Positions 36,001-51,000 of a stretch of 64,000 nt of DNA are shown piece after piece; position 1 is the first letter of the stretch, and every line of letters starts with the position of its first letter. The position numbers and the translations under genes are program-made. Source of the DNA: Aphis gossypii (lineage: Eukaryota > Arthropoda > Insecta > Hemiptera > Aphididae); the NCBI RefSeq assembly GCF_020184175.1, contig NC_065533.1, positions 19,738,695 to 19,802,694 of the forward strand, in the 5' to 3' direction. The notes beneath the pieces are model-generated. The model had not been told where the DNA came from. It ran no database searches and was given only the letters and a program-made list of their open reading frames with translations.

Positions 36001-39000
36001 TTATAACATTCCTAGTATTTGTCAGGATAGGTTAATAAATAAAAAAAAATCATGGAAAACCGGAATATTTATGCAACACCAATTTTTGACAATACTGATT
36101 TCATTATTATGTTGCAATTCAAAAACGAATAATCATTGGTATTAGAAACTTTCACCAAATACTTATACATAAATTTTCTAGACATGGAATAATTTTCAAA
36201 ATATTTTATTTCTTTTTAGCTATTATTTATAGACATTTTTATATTTTTCACATTTTTTTCTTTTGACTTACGAATGTACTGTACAATTTTTGGCTGTAAG
36301 TGAAAAAAACTTGAACATTTATTAAAATATTTATTGTAAGATGTTCTAACAAAAATTAAATTATTGAAAATACAGCATATTTAAAAATATAAGCTGACAG
36401 AGCGTCTTTGTGCAGAATCGTTTTTCGTATAGGTACTAGGGTGTATCATTTAATTCAAATTTAACATATCAATATTAGGTGTTAGTTAATTTTCTGGTTT
36501 TTAAATTTACTTTAATTTAAAAACAATATATTAAAATATATCGGCAAGGATTACGATACATATTTACTTGACATTTGAATCTACAATTTTGAACATAGAC
36601 GGATAGTATGTAACACTTGGGAACATTATAATAGGATCAATCATTTTTTGATTTATATGGTGTCATTTAAAGCCATCAATTTTATCTATAAGATTAAAGA
36701 AAAATCAAATTGATGAAATAAGTCATCGGTAGGTAGTTAACTAGATATATAATGTAAGTCAAAAACAAAAAAAAAACGGTAAATGTTTGACATGATTTAT
36801 TGTAGGAGTTAATTGTCAGTTATAATAAAATTTGACAAAAAAAAAAAATGTTTAAATAAAGTTTATTCAATCGATCTTCATATTTTTTTAGTTAATGTAT
36901 AATGTATAGGTAATATTAATCAATATGTTATGTAACGATTAGGTATATGCTAAGTTAAAATGTCATATAATAATTCGCATAAATAATAATTATACGGTAT
37001 TGATGTTTTATCTATGTTATGTTTTTTTTTTTATATTGAGTGTATAGTATAGGTACCTAATATTTATATTTTATACTCAATAACTATTAAGCATACAACT
37101 TAATGCCAAATTAAAAATATTTAATGGCTCATTAGAATTAAATGGAATGAACAAATCTATTATCAAGGATCACTATTTATTTCGATGTTTAAAAATAAGC
37201 TCGAAAGGACGTTTATTGTGTAACATAATATAACAACAGTGTCTTTTCTTATGTTAATAAATATCATGCCTGTGCAACTATTTTAGTACCTATCTATCTG
37301 CTACAATCAATGTTCATTTTGCAAACTTTAAATATATTAACTGTATTTATAGATTTTTGTTTATTTCGAACAAATAATTTTACGCTAAAATAATCATAAA
37401 ATAACTAAACATTTTTTTTTTTTTTTTTTTTTAAAGAATTTACATATTTTAAATAGAACAAAAAAATAAAAAAAATAAAATGTTTAGTTAGAAAATGGGA
37501 AAAAACTTAGATTATAATTTAATATTTATAACATGAGCTAGGATTAAAAAAAAACGATTACCTGCAGAGTTCGATAGAGGTCTAGGCGGAATAAGTACTG
37601 TTCGGTACTAAAAAAAGAGAATAAAACAATAAATATTAATGCCAATATAATAGTAATGTAATAAAAGAACAAATAACAATAAAAATGTAATGTACTCACA
37701 GTCGATATTGTTGCTTCAACAAGATTGGCCGGAAATATATTTCTGTAAAATTTCGTAAATTATATTATCTAAGACATTTATTTTTTTATATAATATTTTA
37801 AGCTATAATTATAATATTATAGATCGTTAACGTTTAAAATTTTGAAATTGTTAATTACCTACCACGAAAAAAGTATCGGAAAATAATGTTATAATATTTT
37901 ATATGATTTTACACTCGTAGTTTATTAAAGTATAATGTGAGTAAGTACCTAACACAGTAATATTGAAATTACGTGTGGTAATTAAGGAAATAGTATGTGA
38001 CATAAAATATATGTGTACACGTGTATTAAAAAAAAAAATGAAGAATACCTACCTATTTTGCTAAAAAATAAATATTTTAATAATGAGATTTTTCCTTGCT
38101 TTTACATTTTACGAATCTGTTAAAAGGAATTAAGTTTAAAAAATATTGAAAGTTGTGAACTAACCTTATTAAGTCTAATATAGTGTCGACAGTAGTGATT
38201 GGTCTAGTTTCTTGGTGGATGCTCGCGGTTTGCTCTTCCTTGCTCATAATTTTACCGGGATGTATCAGCATCACCCAAAATATACCTTGCAAAACTGCCA
38301 TTGACGTGGTCGCTGCATAATAAGCAATTGATTGGAACCCAATTTTCTTAGACAAAGATAAATCCAACGATCCGATAGCCGATACAATAGACGATACCAG
38401 TAAAGGAACAATCAACATTTTCAACATACGGAGGAAAATATCGCCGGGAAATTGCACGTACGTTATTTCGCGTTTTGTCCATCTACAAACATAATTTAAT
38501 CGATGATGGTGTTATTTTTCAATTTTGTGTGTTACAAAATGTTAATGATTTTTATTATTATGCGTTTCATAAACACTTAATTATTGTACAAACGCAACAA
38601 CTTAATAAAAGTTAAGATATCGTAAAATATCCTTTATTACAGTAATTATATATAGCTTATAATATACGTTCAGCTGCAGACAACTAGTTTAAAATCTAAA
38701 TGCCAAAACACGTTATTCAAGATGTGGTACATGTGTATAGTTAATGTAGCTCAGATGGTTAGTGAAGATCATTGAAACTTCATCGCTAGAAAAACCGTTA
38801 TATAATATACCTGCTTTATATTCATTCACAGAACTTAATGATTTATATCAGGTATTTTTATTTTACTCGTTTAGTAATATACATATATAAATATATATTT
38901 GACCAACATTGTGGTTTTCTCGAAAAAAAAAAAAAATAATAATTATAATATATATTTTAAAGCCTAGTCAGTTATGTCACCAGTCAAACAAAAGTGTTCG

Positions 39001-42000
39001 ACTATTGATTTCATTGTGTTTGAAATTACCATATCTTAAAGTTCTATTTATTTTTTTCGTAGCATTTAGTTAAGTGCTGTAATCGCCAGTACTACATACT
39101 ATATACTCATTAGATAAATTAGAAATTCGAATTCAAAAAAATACATATTGGTTAGACTTATTATTATATTTCGAACAATGGACAACGCTGAATGCAACTT
39201 TGAAGACGTCACGCTGCTACATGCGCTGGTAAACGTGCTTCAATAACGATACCAATAGGATTTAGCAATTTGGAATCAGAAATTAAAATATTCATAAATG
39301 AAAAAAATAATATTTATGTTGCAATTTGTAATATTTGAATAAATATACTATAATCATTTATTTTCATGGTGTATTACCTACTGTAATTTTTCACCTGTGG
39401 CAGTTATGACCTGTAGGTTGGCGATAAACCAATATACTAATCGGAATACGTTTAGATTCGTAATAAACATGTATTTTAAAGTATGTATTAAAAAAAAATT
39501 CAATACTCACTCTGATTTAGATCCTTTTAAAATAAATCCTAAGACCACACCACCAGCTACGGAAGCTATTGTCAATATAGTAAGCAAATTATGACGAAAA
39601 CATGATTCTTCAATTTTCTCTTTGCTTTGTCTCCTGGTAGTACTCATTGTGTTGCGTCCTTGATCTGAATGAGAAGGTTTGAGAGGTGATCTGTCAAAAA
39701 ATATATACAGTATAATTATTAACAAAAATAAAACACATATTTTTAAATAAGATTTTAATACTTTTATTAATAATTATATCGTTATTAACGCGTAAACACA
39801 AATAAATTAATTGTAATTCTAGCTAGTTATCTATCCGTGACCCTATTAACCTGTAGGATGGTAAACCGGTTTTAACGTTTTAAGTTGTGATTTCGATGTG
39901 CCAATGGTCAATATTTACTTTATACTTTGTGTAGATAAATCGCTTTAAGAATAACACAAAGAAAAAAAAATAATGCAATATTTTATTATTGTTCATGTTT
40001 GTAAAAAAAAAAAAAAATTATTTTAATTATTTATAGTGTTTTGTAAACGTACTATATTATTATGTTACTGCAATATGACTGTTTTCCATAAATAAAATAA
40101 TAATATAATTCGTAGAGTAGGTATAACAACAAAAATATAAGAATAATTTTAAGTCTATACAGGTATATATGTAGCGTTTCATATATTATCGCAAATTAGA
40201 AATAATGCAGCACAATTTATAAATAGGTGTAGGTTACTTATACCGATTATAATATTATAAATGTTTATTATTAAATTAATAAAGTAAAACGAATGATTAC
40301 TTCAAATTTTTGTACTTAAATTATAATTGGTAAATATTTGCCATTCGGTAAGTATAATAATATTATAATAAACATCAGCAATTATTTTGCAACGTTCATT
40401 TTAGTTATTTTAGTTAGACACAAATGATAATATTATAATCTTATGAATAGGTATTTAGATAAAGAATAGGTTATCTATAAATAATATTGTATTACACGGA
40501 TTCTTAAAAGCTATTATATATAAGGATGGGAAGTGGATAATAAGGTCATTGCGTAAAACACAATGTACGTACAAATGCTTTGAGCGGTGTGTAATATTTT
40601 ACAAAGGAGCTCCTATGCTAATTAAAAAAATGCTTACATCCATTCATCAAACACATAATCTAATAAAAAACGTTTAGGCAATTTAGATGTTACAATACAA
40701 TTTGAACGCCCCAAAATAAAATTAAATCTATTATACACTGCGATAACCTGATCTTATTGATTTAATATATGTACGCATCTACGGTCCTCGAATGAAATTT
40801 TAATAATTTTAAACTGTTTAACTTTGTAACTGATGGGTAGATTTAAAATGAATATTTAAAAAAAAGTTTATAAAGCTTATTAAATAAAACTAAATTAATT
40901 ATTAAAATATTAATAACGTAACCAAATACATGTTTACACACAATGAGTAAATATTATAATAATACTTGAAATTAATTATGTTTGAATGAATTATTATGCA
41001 GAATTTATTTCTCTATTTTAAGAAAATCATTACGAGATTGCTTCATGCTAATTATTACTGTTCTGCCGATAGATAATCAGTAAATTGACTGAAATATCAA
41101 TCTTAGTCTTAGTTTTAGTTCTACGAATGTTAAGTATGACATTTATTTTGATGTCACGGATTCCGCAGACAAAAAGCTTAAATACTAACGCAAATATATG
41201 CAGAACTAAAAGCGATGTAGGACAACGTGAAATGAAGATTAATTTATATAAATAAAAATCTATGTCAGTGTTCTTATGAACATATAGTCAAAATAATGTA
41301 AAATACGTCATAAAAATACATTTTAATCCTCGCGCAAATTAAATTATTCTTACCTATTTTAATAATTATATAGTATTATTTATACATCTACACTGAACTT
41401 TAAATTTATATTATTCAAATAAAATACTACTAGAACAGTAAAGTTGATTAATTTATAGATTATTATAGCATGAATGAAAGTATTTTCTAGTATTTCATAT
41501 AAATAATATAAGAAAAAGCTGCATAGATATATCGTTATTATTTTAAATAATACTTTATAAATAATTAAATACATTATTATAAATTAATTTAAAACAATTT
41601 TAGTTTGCATATGCACAGTGACCTAGTATTACCTTATTAATTTGTATACTATTTGTAAGCAATAGTTAACTACTAAATGAGCGATAAGTTAAACATCTTT
41701 TGTATAATCGTTTTTAACTTAGAATTAATAAACTGTTCATTAATTTTAATTAGTGATTTCATACTTTAGTATAAAATAATTTAAATATACAATATATTAT
41801 TTTATACGAATAAAAATATTCTGAGCGGGAACGACTTTGTCGGCAAACATTTCTATAAGGATATTTGATTAAACGAATCATTATTTATACCTAGTTAAAA
41901 TATACGATTTTATTGAAATTTTAACTTGAAATCAGCATCTATAAATAGAAAGTATACTTATATTTTCATTATTTTTAAATTACTATTAGTTCAATTTATA

Positions 42001-45000
42001 AAGAATTAAGCTATGCATATTCAAACTTTTTTACAAAGCATACATTTTTATCAATATACATAGAAAAAATAAAACTAAAAATAAATGTCAAATGACTAAA
42101 AATTTAAGCTTTAAGTTAGTTCAAATATTTTGAAAATTGCAATATATATCAACAATGATAATTTGGTGAAATGTTTCAGGTTTCTAAGATTAACGTTTTT
42201 CAAACAATAACAAAATAGGTACCAGGATAAAAAATTATTTTTATACGTTTAAATATCTAATGATATCAATCTCGATCGATCATAAAATAATTGTTGAGGC
42301 TTTAAGCTCAATTATTTTTTATTCCTAGTAATCATAGGTATATTACGTTTTAAAAACTAAGATATGTCGAAATTTCAGATCTTATAAATTTTTAATCGTA
42401 AGAAATCAATTTTGTCAAAAATTATAGGTAGTTGGTTACGTAAATATTTTCGATTTTTTTTTCATTTTCTGATTAATTTGAAAAATACTATGAATTTTTC
42501 ACTTTCGATCTTCCCTGCTATTAAATCTCCTAAAATTGAAAATCTACATTATTGGAGTACTAATATTTTCATCGCTTTCTTTAAAATCTATAGAACATAG
42601 ATACTTCTCTGTATATTTTTTTTATAAAAAATACGTAAAGATGACGTATTACATTATAGTGGATATACATCTCACCTATTATTATCTTTAACTTAATTTG
42701 GGTCAAGGAAATTATAAGCTAGTAATTGTATCAATCACTAGTTTTAATAATAAATATCAATTCGATATCTTAAAATATTTCGATTTAATCTAATTACTTA
42801 GCTAAATGCCTAATTATAACCTAAAATCATCTTGAATTCTTGGAAGCATTTACCTTTGACTTGTTTTATAATTGCAATTAATCTGATCATTATTATATTC
42901 TTATATCTGTACAATTTATTAAATGTAAACATATTTATAAATTATAATTATTTACTAAAGATAGGTACACACTACACACATTAAAGTTAACGCAGCATTA
43001 TCTATATTCTAATATTCTATAATACGTAACTATAATCATTGCGTTTAATTTATTTATTACAAATTATTTTTTAATATTTTCAATTGTTAAAAATAATTTC
43101 AAATTTAGTTAAACACTTTTAATTAATTTTCATTAAATATTTACTACGTTTAGATAGTTTATTAAGTAATTTTAGTCGAGTTTATAGGTTCTTAGTTACA
43201 TATCTAAAAACAGAATATACTACGTACACACACTATGTATATATATATATATACTCAAACAAATATTGACACAATAGGTTTTGTGCAATACTATCTATGT
43301 ATTGTGTATTTATGAAATTTTGAAATGTTTAGTGGGTATATCTACATAATATGATAGAATACTATACTATAAATGTACTTTTATTTATTTAATACAATTT
43401 GTTAGTTAAGGAAAATTTTATTGCAATTAAAGAAATTTGCTGTAAAATGATAATAACATATTTGATACGACACGAAAACATATAGGTAGTCAGGTAGTCT
43501 GATAGTTTAGAATTAGACCTTGGGTATTTAATTTAAAATATGAATTACTAATTAGATCATAAACAAATTTAAACTCATTCATTTATCTAAATTAATTTAT
43601 AAGTTTATTTCTATAGTTGAGTTATACGAGTATATTTAGACTAATTAACTTTCCTTCGGTTACATAGGAACATGATTCACATTTAAATTTTTAATAATAC
43701 CTATTAATTTATTTTATCGATAAATTTTAATTATTAGAAAAACACAATGAAATAACTGTACATTTTTAATTATACATAATAATTGGGTTATTGAATAAAA
43801 ATATTATATATTGTACATGGCGAAAAAAAAACAATTAAAATATATCTACTTAAATTATGGACATGCGTGAAGGTGGAATTTGTTTACGTAAAAAATGTGT
43901 AATACGAGAAATTGAAAATATTCATGTACCTATACAGTATACATGACAAATTTAATACTTTGTTGGATAAATTAATCGGTAACCTACATCTACCTAAAAA
44001 TGAAGGAAGTTACAATTGGACAACATAATTCAATCAACTATAAAATCATGTTTTAAATACACTAGCCTTATTTATTATTTTAAATTTACGCAACTAAAAT
44101 ATTTTATAAGTTAAATATTACGTACTTTATAGACAACCTCATAAAAAAAGTATATACATTTAAAAATTATTATGTATTATGAAAATTATTATTAATGTGT
44201 TCTTAATTCGTATTGTTTATTCAACTTTTATTCTAACAGCGATATGTTAACCCTTTGAAAGTGGATCACTTAACATACGTGTCGTAGTAATATACACATA
44301 TTTATTATGATATAGACATAAAGCTAAGTTTAAAAAATACATATATAATTAACTATGTTACAACGTTTATTATGCAGTATAATGCTACAATATATAATAA
44401 ACAATTACACGAAAGTGGATTATTACTACTAAATCGGCACTAATAACCCATAGAAATAAAATATTACCTTCAATATATATATATATTTATAAATTTATAT
44501 ATATGTATAATTTTTAAGAAGTAGCAACTATAGCAAGTCATTATAATTTATTACTATTATTATTTATGAACAAATAAGTATTACGCAGGTGCCTCAGTAT
44601 GTTGTATTTTACAGTGTTTAAAATTATATTTGGCAAGACATCTGATGTTCAATTTGATAATTAGACATCAATAATATCATATAGTTACCATACTTAAAAA
44701 AAATCTCATATTCGTTTGACACTATTATGTACTTATGTGTGTACATAATATTATGCATAATTTAATAACACTATTTAATTTCAGAGCATTTAATATAGTC
44801 GATTAAATACTTTTATATGTAATTATGAAACTAAATACATCAGGGGCGTTCTCACGGGGGGGGATATGGGGGATAGATCCCCCCCCAAGGATCTTTGTTT
44901 TCTTACATTTTAGTAATACACGTTTTTCTACTTTTGATATTATATGTTTGTGAAATTCAAGTAAATTTTCAGAACCCCCCCATAGAAAAATCCTGAGAAC

Positions 45001-48000
45001 GCCCCTGAAATACATCAACTATAATTTTAAATTTTTTGTTTCTGTATTTATAATTAGTTAAGGTACAAATCAGGGACGGACTGGGTAGGCTACAGGCTAG
45101 TCAGTTAATTTAAAACGTCGGGCCATATTTTACCGAAAATTAATTAATATAATAAAATCGATTCTTTTTACATCAAAATACTACTATGTTTTCATACCAT
45201 AGTAATATGTTGAGTATTTATTCCTTTATAATATAATTCTGATAATAATTTGACGTCGCGGAAGTATTGTGAAAACAGTTCCCGCGGCGTCGTCGGTTCA
45301 AACTTGGAAAAAAAAATTATGATAATACTAAAATACCATTTAAAAATTTTAGTAATCTTACTATACCACAGCCTCAAATACGGCCATATTAAACTGCTAC
45401 ATACAAACTACAAAATAGACAATTTGGTTACCTGGTATAGTCAGAAAAACAAGATTTACTATAAGAATTAAAGCTACATCATACCAAAGATATCAAGTTA
45501 GAGCTATACGTATTTGTGTTGGTATAATGATAAATTTTAAATAAATAATTAGGTACAACAAATAAAAATAAAATATATATTGTACACTTCTTTCTCAGTT
45601 GATTGTTATCCTGATCAGTAGCTTTTAATTTTTGTCTATCTGTTTCTAACCTTGCTCATTCAGAACTATGTTTAAAATTGACTGGGTATTCATTACTATT
45701 GATATCACCACTACGCTTGTCCATTTTACATTTAAGGTATGTTACTAATATAAATACCAAACATTTTTTAAATTAATATTATTTTTATTTAATACTAATA
45801 TTTTGTTTTATCTGTTGCAGTTAAATTAAATAAAGGCGTATCCACGTCCGTTTTTTGAAATTTATAATTCGTATTACACTCAATTAAGAACATCACAATT
45901 GTATTTTATTAAATTTTTAATTCATAAAATAATGATTTATAAATTACTAATTACTAAACTCAATATAAAAATTAATTTAGTTTTTAAAACTTTTGATATT
46001 ATGTAACAAATTCTAAAAAAACGACTAAAATTTAGGAAATGAAGAACATTAATATATTTATTTTATATTTTCCCATCACTATGCGTATAACAATTTAATT
46101 TTGGTTGTCGCGTAGTGAAAATGTTTAGCTCTCGCTGCCCTTCCCCCACATGATTGACACTGAGAGTAATACAAATCATAAAAACAATACATTTAGAAAT
46201 CTTTAATCGTGTAAATCCCTAAGTATTAAATATATTTTAGAGAAATTTGTATTCTTTGTATAATACGATATAATTTATGTTTAGGCTTAGATTATAAATA
46301 GGTGCATGCTAATATTATATATATATAAATAAACGATATCGTTCAGTTATTAAAATACTACTTACTCGGGACAAAATTATTTCACTACGTGACAATAATT
46401 GTTCGTAGGTATACCAGTTAAAATAACCACTTGCATTGCCCCGAAAACACGAAACTGTTTAACTTAATTACTAATTACTACAAGTTACTAAAACAAAATA
46501 TTTTTTAGTTATTACTCTTACCCGATCGTTTATAAAACACGTTGAAATTCTGACTATTAAATGGAAAATAAATACCATTCAAAACTGTTTTGCCTCATAT
46601 TTAATTTAAATTAAATAGCATTTTATAGTTGTATAAAATATAAAAATAAACAATGGGTTTGGTATAGACAAGATATATTTATGTTCTTTCGTTTATCGTC
46701 TATGTTTTTAGCGTGCGACTAGCCGCATAGGGAAGGAATCGAAACAAAAATAGAATTAACTGATAATAAAAATAAAATGGAAATTGTAAGTTACATATTT
46801 CTACGTTCATTAATTTTTAGTACAAACATTGTGTATTATCCAGTGTTTACAATTCATCATATTATTATTAAGAGATGCATTTTTGTTTGCTTTCATTTAT
46901 TCATATACTATATTGATGGCCGATGGGTCAAAGTATAATATAATACGGATGACAGGCTAGTTCACCGAGCCTGACTGAGTCCGCTAGTATTTTAGTCATT
47001 ACAAGCTATATAGGTACACGTTTTAAAAATATAATATATAATATTATATACGAGCTATATTTTATAGTAGTTATTAGTTTAACATTTTTACAGAAGCTTT
47101 AATTTAAAAATGTGGGTAAATAAAAAATACGCGAAGATAAAATAATACGAATTTGTTGTGTATGTACGCTTGTGTACTCGAGGTTAACAGTACACTGTTT
47201 GTCTAAACTATATAAATATACATATTATTATTAAAATACATAAAATAGTTGTTTAGTATTGGACTTTCAGACTTGAAACTGATATAGAAATGTAGAAGAA
47301 TAATATACAGTACAAGACTCGCTTACTTATCTATGCACAAAATAGCGATGTATTGTGAATTTGTTGTATTAAATTTATTAGCAATTATTGATAGTCGTAT
47401 CTAAAAAACGGTTCTAAGCTGAATAGTTAAAAACATGTTTGTTAAAAGGACGCCACACCCGTATGTGTTGACTTTGTTTAATACATGCGTACCTAACATA
47501 GTTAAAAATTGTTTTGCGTAAGACAACTTTACAACTAGGTATAGAATTTTTTTTATAATAGTAACCAATAATTTTTAATAACCAAATGAAAAATCTAAAG
47601 TTCTAAAACCGATAACTTTAAATGTATTCATGTTATCAGCAAAACGCTATGACACAGGTAAAGTTTTTTCCAATGCGATTTATAATTTTGGTGATTTTAA
47701 TACAAATATCGAAGGAGTAAAGTCATCCCACGCAAAACAGTTTTTAACTATGTTACGTGTGTATAAGATAGAGACAACACATACGGGTGTGGCGTTGTCT
47801 TAATAATTTTTTAATTGCTTTAATTCTATACCAATACCAATGCATTTTAAATGTATTTATGCTCGATTTTAAATCTAAATAAAATTTATATACTTGAAAA
47901 TTTTTAAAATTTCCAACTTACAAGTTTTTGAAAAAGATAAAAAAAAAACAATGGGAAAACTAAAAAATATATTCTTTGTTTTAGTAGGTAATCATCTTGT

Positions 48001-51000
48001 TTTTACTTACTCAGAATACAAAACATTTAACAACAATGTATTTTAAAATATTTATTCTATAGGAATCTTAACAATAAGCTTTGTTTGTTACAATGAAAAA
48101 TATCGATATGAATAAATAAATAATACCTAATATTGTAACATAAAATTTTTCTTATTAATATCACATATATTTGGTCATACATAGCGGAGTATGGCTATAC
48201 GGCGAATACACATTTTAAAGATTGATATACCTAATCAGAAATTCTGAACTAGTGGTTTAAACATTAAAACTAATTTATGATACTATTATTATGGCACATA
48301 ACATAACTTGCTATACCTACTCAAAAGCTAAAAACTGTAATTTTTGCTATAAATTAAAAAGTTAATTCATTTTTATTTTGTATTATGTATATATCTATGT
48401 ACATATTATAACAAAAACAAAACAAAATATCTAAAACATATCAAAATAATAATATAATTTTGATTAGGTAATAATCAAATTGAATAAAATGTTTTAAAAT
48501 AATATATAGAATCATGCGTAATATAACAGAATTGGCACAGAGTAGAGAATCTATAGATACAGACAGTACGCCAATATATACCTATCATGGATTATGTATT
48601 ACACTAAAAGTACGTCATTGTTGGTGTCGTACATAAATAAATTGTAGTGAAATACTGAAATTATATAAATATATTATTATAATTACTTGAATCTATAAAA
48701 TATAACACTATACTTGGTTACTTTTTTCACTTTATTATATAAATATAATTAATATACTCATATTGTTAATATTTTAATAGATTGTAAATTTTTATCATAA
48801 TAAAAAATGAAAATTAAATTAGGCATAATATATGAATCGATTGTATAGAGGAAATGACTAAAACGACTATGGCGCAATTAAATTTTAAACTTTTGTTCTA
48901 GGTAATAATACACATAAAAAAGTATTAATATAGGTACCTAGTTAATCTTTAATCTTACTACAGTTCAAATATTACGTAATTTAAAAGATTGATTAAGTTT
49001 TAATAAGATATTGTTATAATAACTGGAACATTTAGGGATTGGTATATAATTTATAATTAATTGTATATTTTATTATTTGATTATTGCAGTGCTATATAAT
49101 ATGTACCTATTGTAAAATTAAACAAATTCATCAAAATATAATATTTATTTTAACTATACATTGGTTAGATATAGATAAAATGTTAACACAAATTAAACTC
49201 GTCAAATTGTATAATTATTTATATTACTATATGGTATCTAAACATTTTTCATTGAGTGTTGTATTCTAAATTATAATGATTTTATTTTTTAATTTAATAG
49301 AAGTGCAATATAATAATACATAGGTAGTATGTTGAATAATAATATACCTACCATGTTCCTATCTACATTTGGAAAGTTACTATTTCTGTATATTATTAGT
49401 TATTAGAAAGAAGGAACCTATAACGATTTATTAAAAGTGTAATACTATACTATAAGACATATTATTTTTAAATACTCAAAAATAGTTTTTTTTTTTTTTT
49501 TTTATAAAACTTAGTGAATTCAAACAAAAACTGATGAGTTATTTTGTTTTTATATGAATCTTGGTTTGTATTTATTTACCTATTATTATAACATTACTGA
49601 TACAACCACACAAATTAAAAGCAAAATAAGAATAATCACGATTAAAATTCTTTCTAATACAATAAAATAACTAAACTACACTTATTCCATTAGTTATACT
49701 GGATAAAATATCTCATAGTTAACGATTTATTAATAGTATTTTTACGATAATACATAGTTTTTATTTTTTATACCTAGTTAACATTTAACGAATTCAAATA
49801 GACATTGATGAGTTATTTCGTTTTTATATGAATCTTTGTTTGTATTTATTTATCTATTATAATAAAATTACTGATATAACCACACAAATTAAAAACTAAA
49901 TAAGAAAAATCACGATTAAAATTCTTTTTAATACAATAAAATACCTAACTAAACTACACTTATTTCATAAGTTTTTCCGGATAAAATATCGCATAGTTTA
50001 CGATTTATTAATCGCATTTTTACGATACTACATATTTTTGAAATACAAACAATCTTTTTTGATACCTAGTTAAAATTTAACGAGTTCAAATAGAAATTGA
50101 TGAGTTATTTCGTTTTTATGTGAACTTTGGTTTATATTGATTTAACTACCTATTATAATTATATAAATTGTTCAACTGCTAAATTCAAAGCTAAATGGAA
50201 GTACCATAATTAAAATTATTTCTGGTAAAATTCATAAAAATATATATTATTCTAAATATAGGTACCTATAACCTATCTATCGTTTGATTTTACTGGATTA
50301 AATATTGTATAGGTTACGGGGTTATTAATAAATCTGTTTAGTGTTTGTCCTCACCAACGATTGAAAATGATTCAGCAGGTAATGTGAAGGAGAACATAGT
50401 TTTATTTTTTATAAAAATATTGCTATTTAAACACGACACTACTATACTCGTAGGATACATGGCATTTATAAAAGACAAGCAAATTGTTTGATAATGTAAA
50501 CTCGCTAATATTTTCTCCGTTTAATTACATTTATTATTTCATATTTTCATTCATATTGTTATATTATAATGTGGCAATCGATGTTACGATGAAAAATCGT
50601 CGGAACAGTGTTTTATTAGAAAGGAAAAAATAAGTACAAAACAGCATGTGCGAAGTGTCTGGCTGGAAACTTTTAAATTGGCGTTGTGTAATTATACCTC
50701 GCGCGCATTATATGGATAGGCTTATAGGAACGCGACTAATCCTATTCAATTCAAACAAAAATGACCAAAGTATTACAAAGTGGCATGCATAATAATTATA
50801 TAGTTATAGATACCGAACAATTTCAAGTTAAAAAACACATTATTTTATTGTTCTGTATTTGAATATACAGCTCATGATAATATAATTATTGTATTTCAAA
50901 TACTATAGTGTTTTCTATAGTTATACACGTATAATAATATGTATTGTAATGTGTCCAATTGATTTCATAACATAAGAGTGTGTACCTACCCACAGTTGTC

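Noticed and set aside
38745..38780. tRNA-like text TAGCTCAGATGGTTAG
   Set aside because: It resembles an A box, but no B box, acceptor stem or cloverleaf could be formed.
45192..45471. Overlapping 61-aa and 73-aa open frames
   Set aside because: They lie on opposite strands in AT-rich intron DNA, with low-complexity composition and no support.
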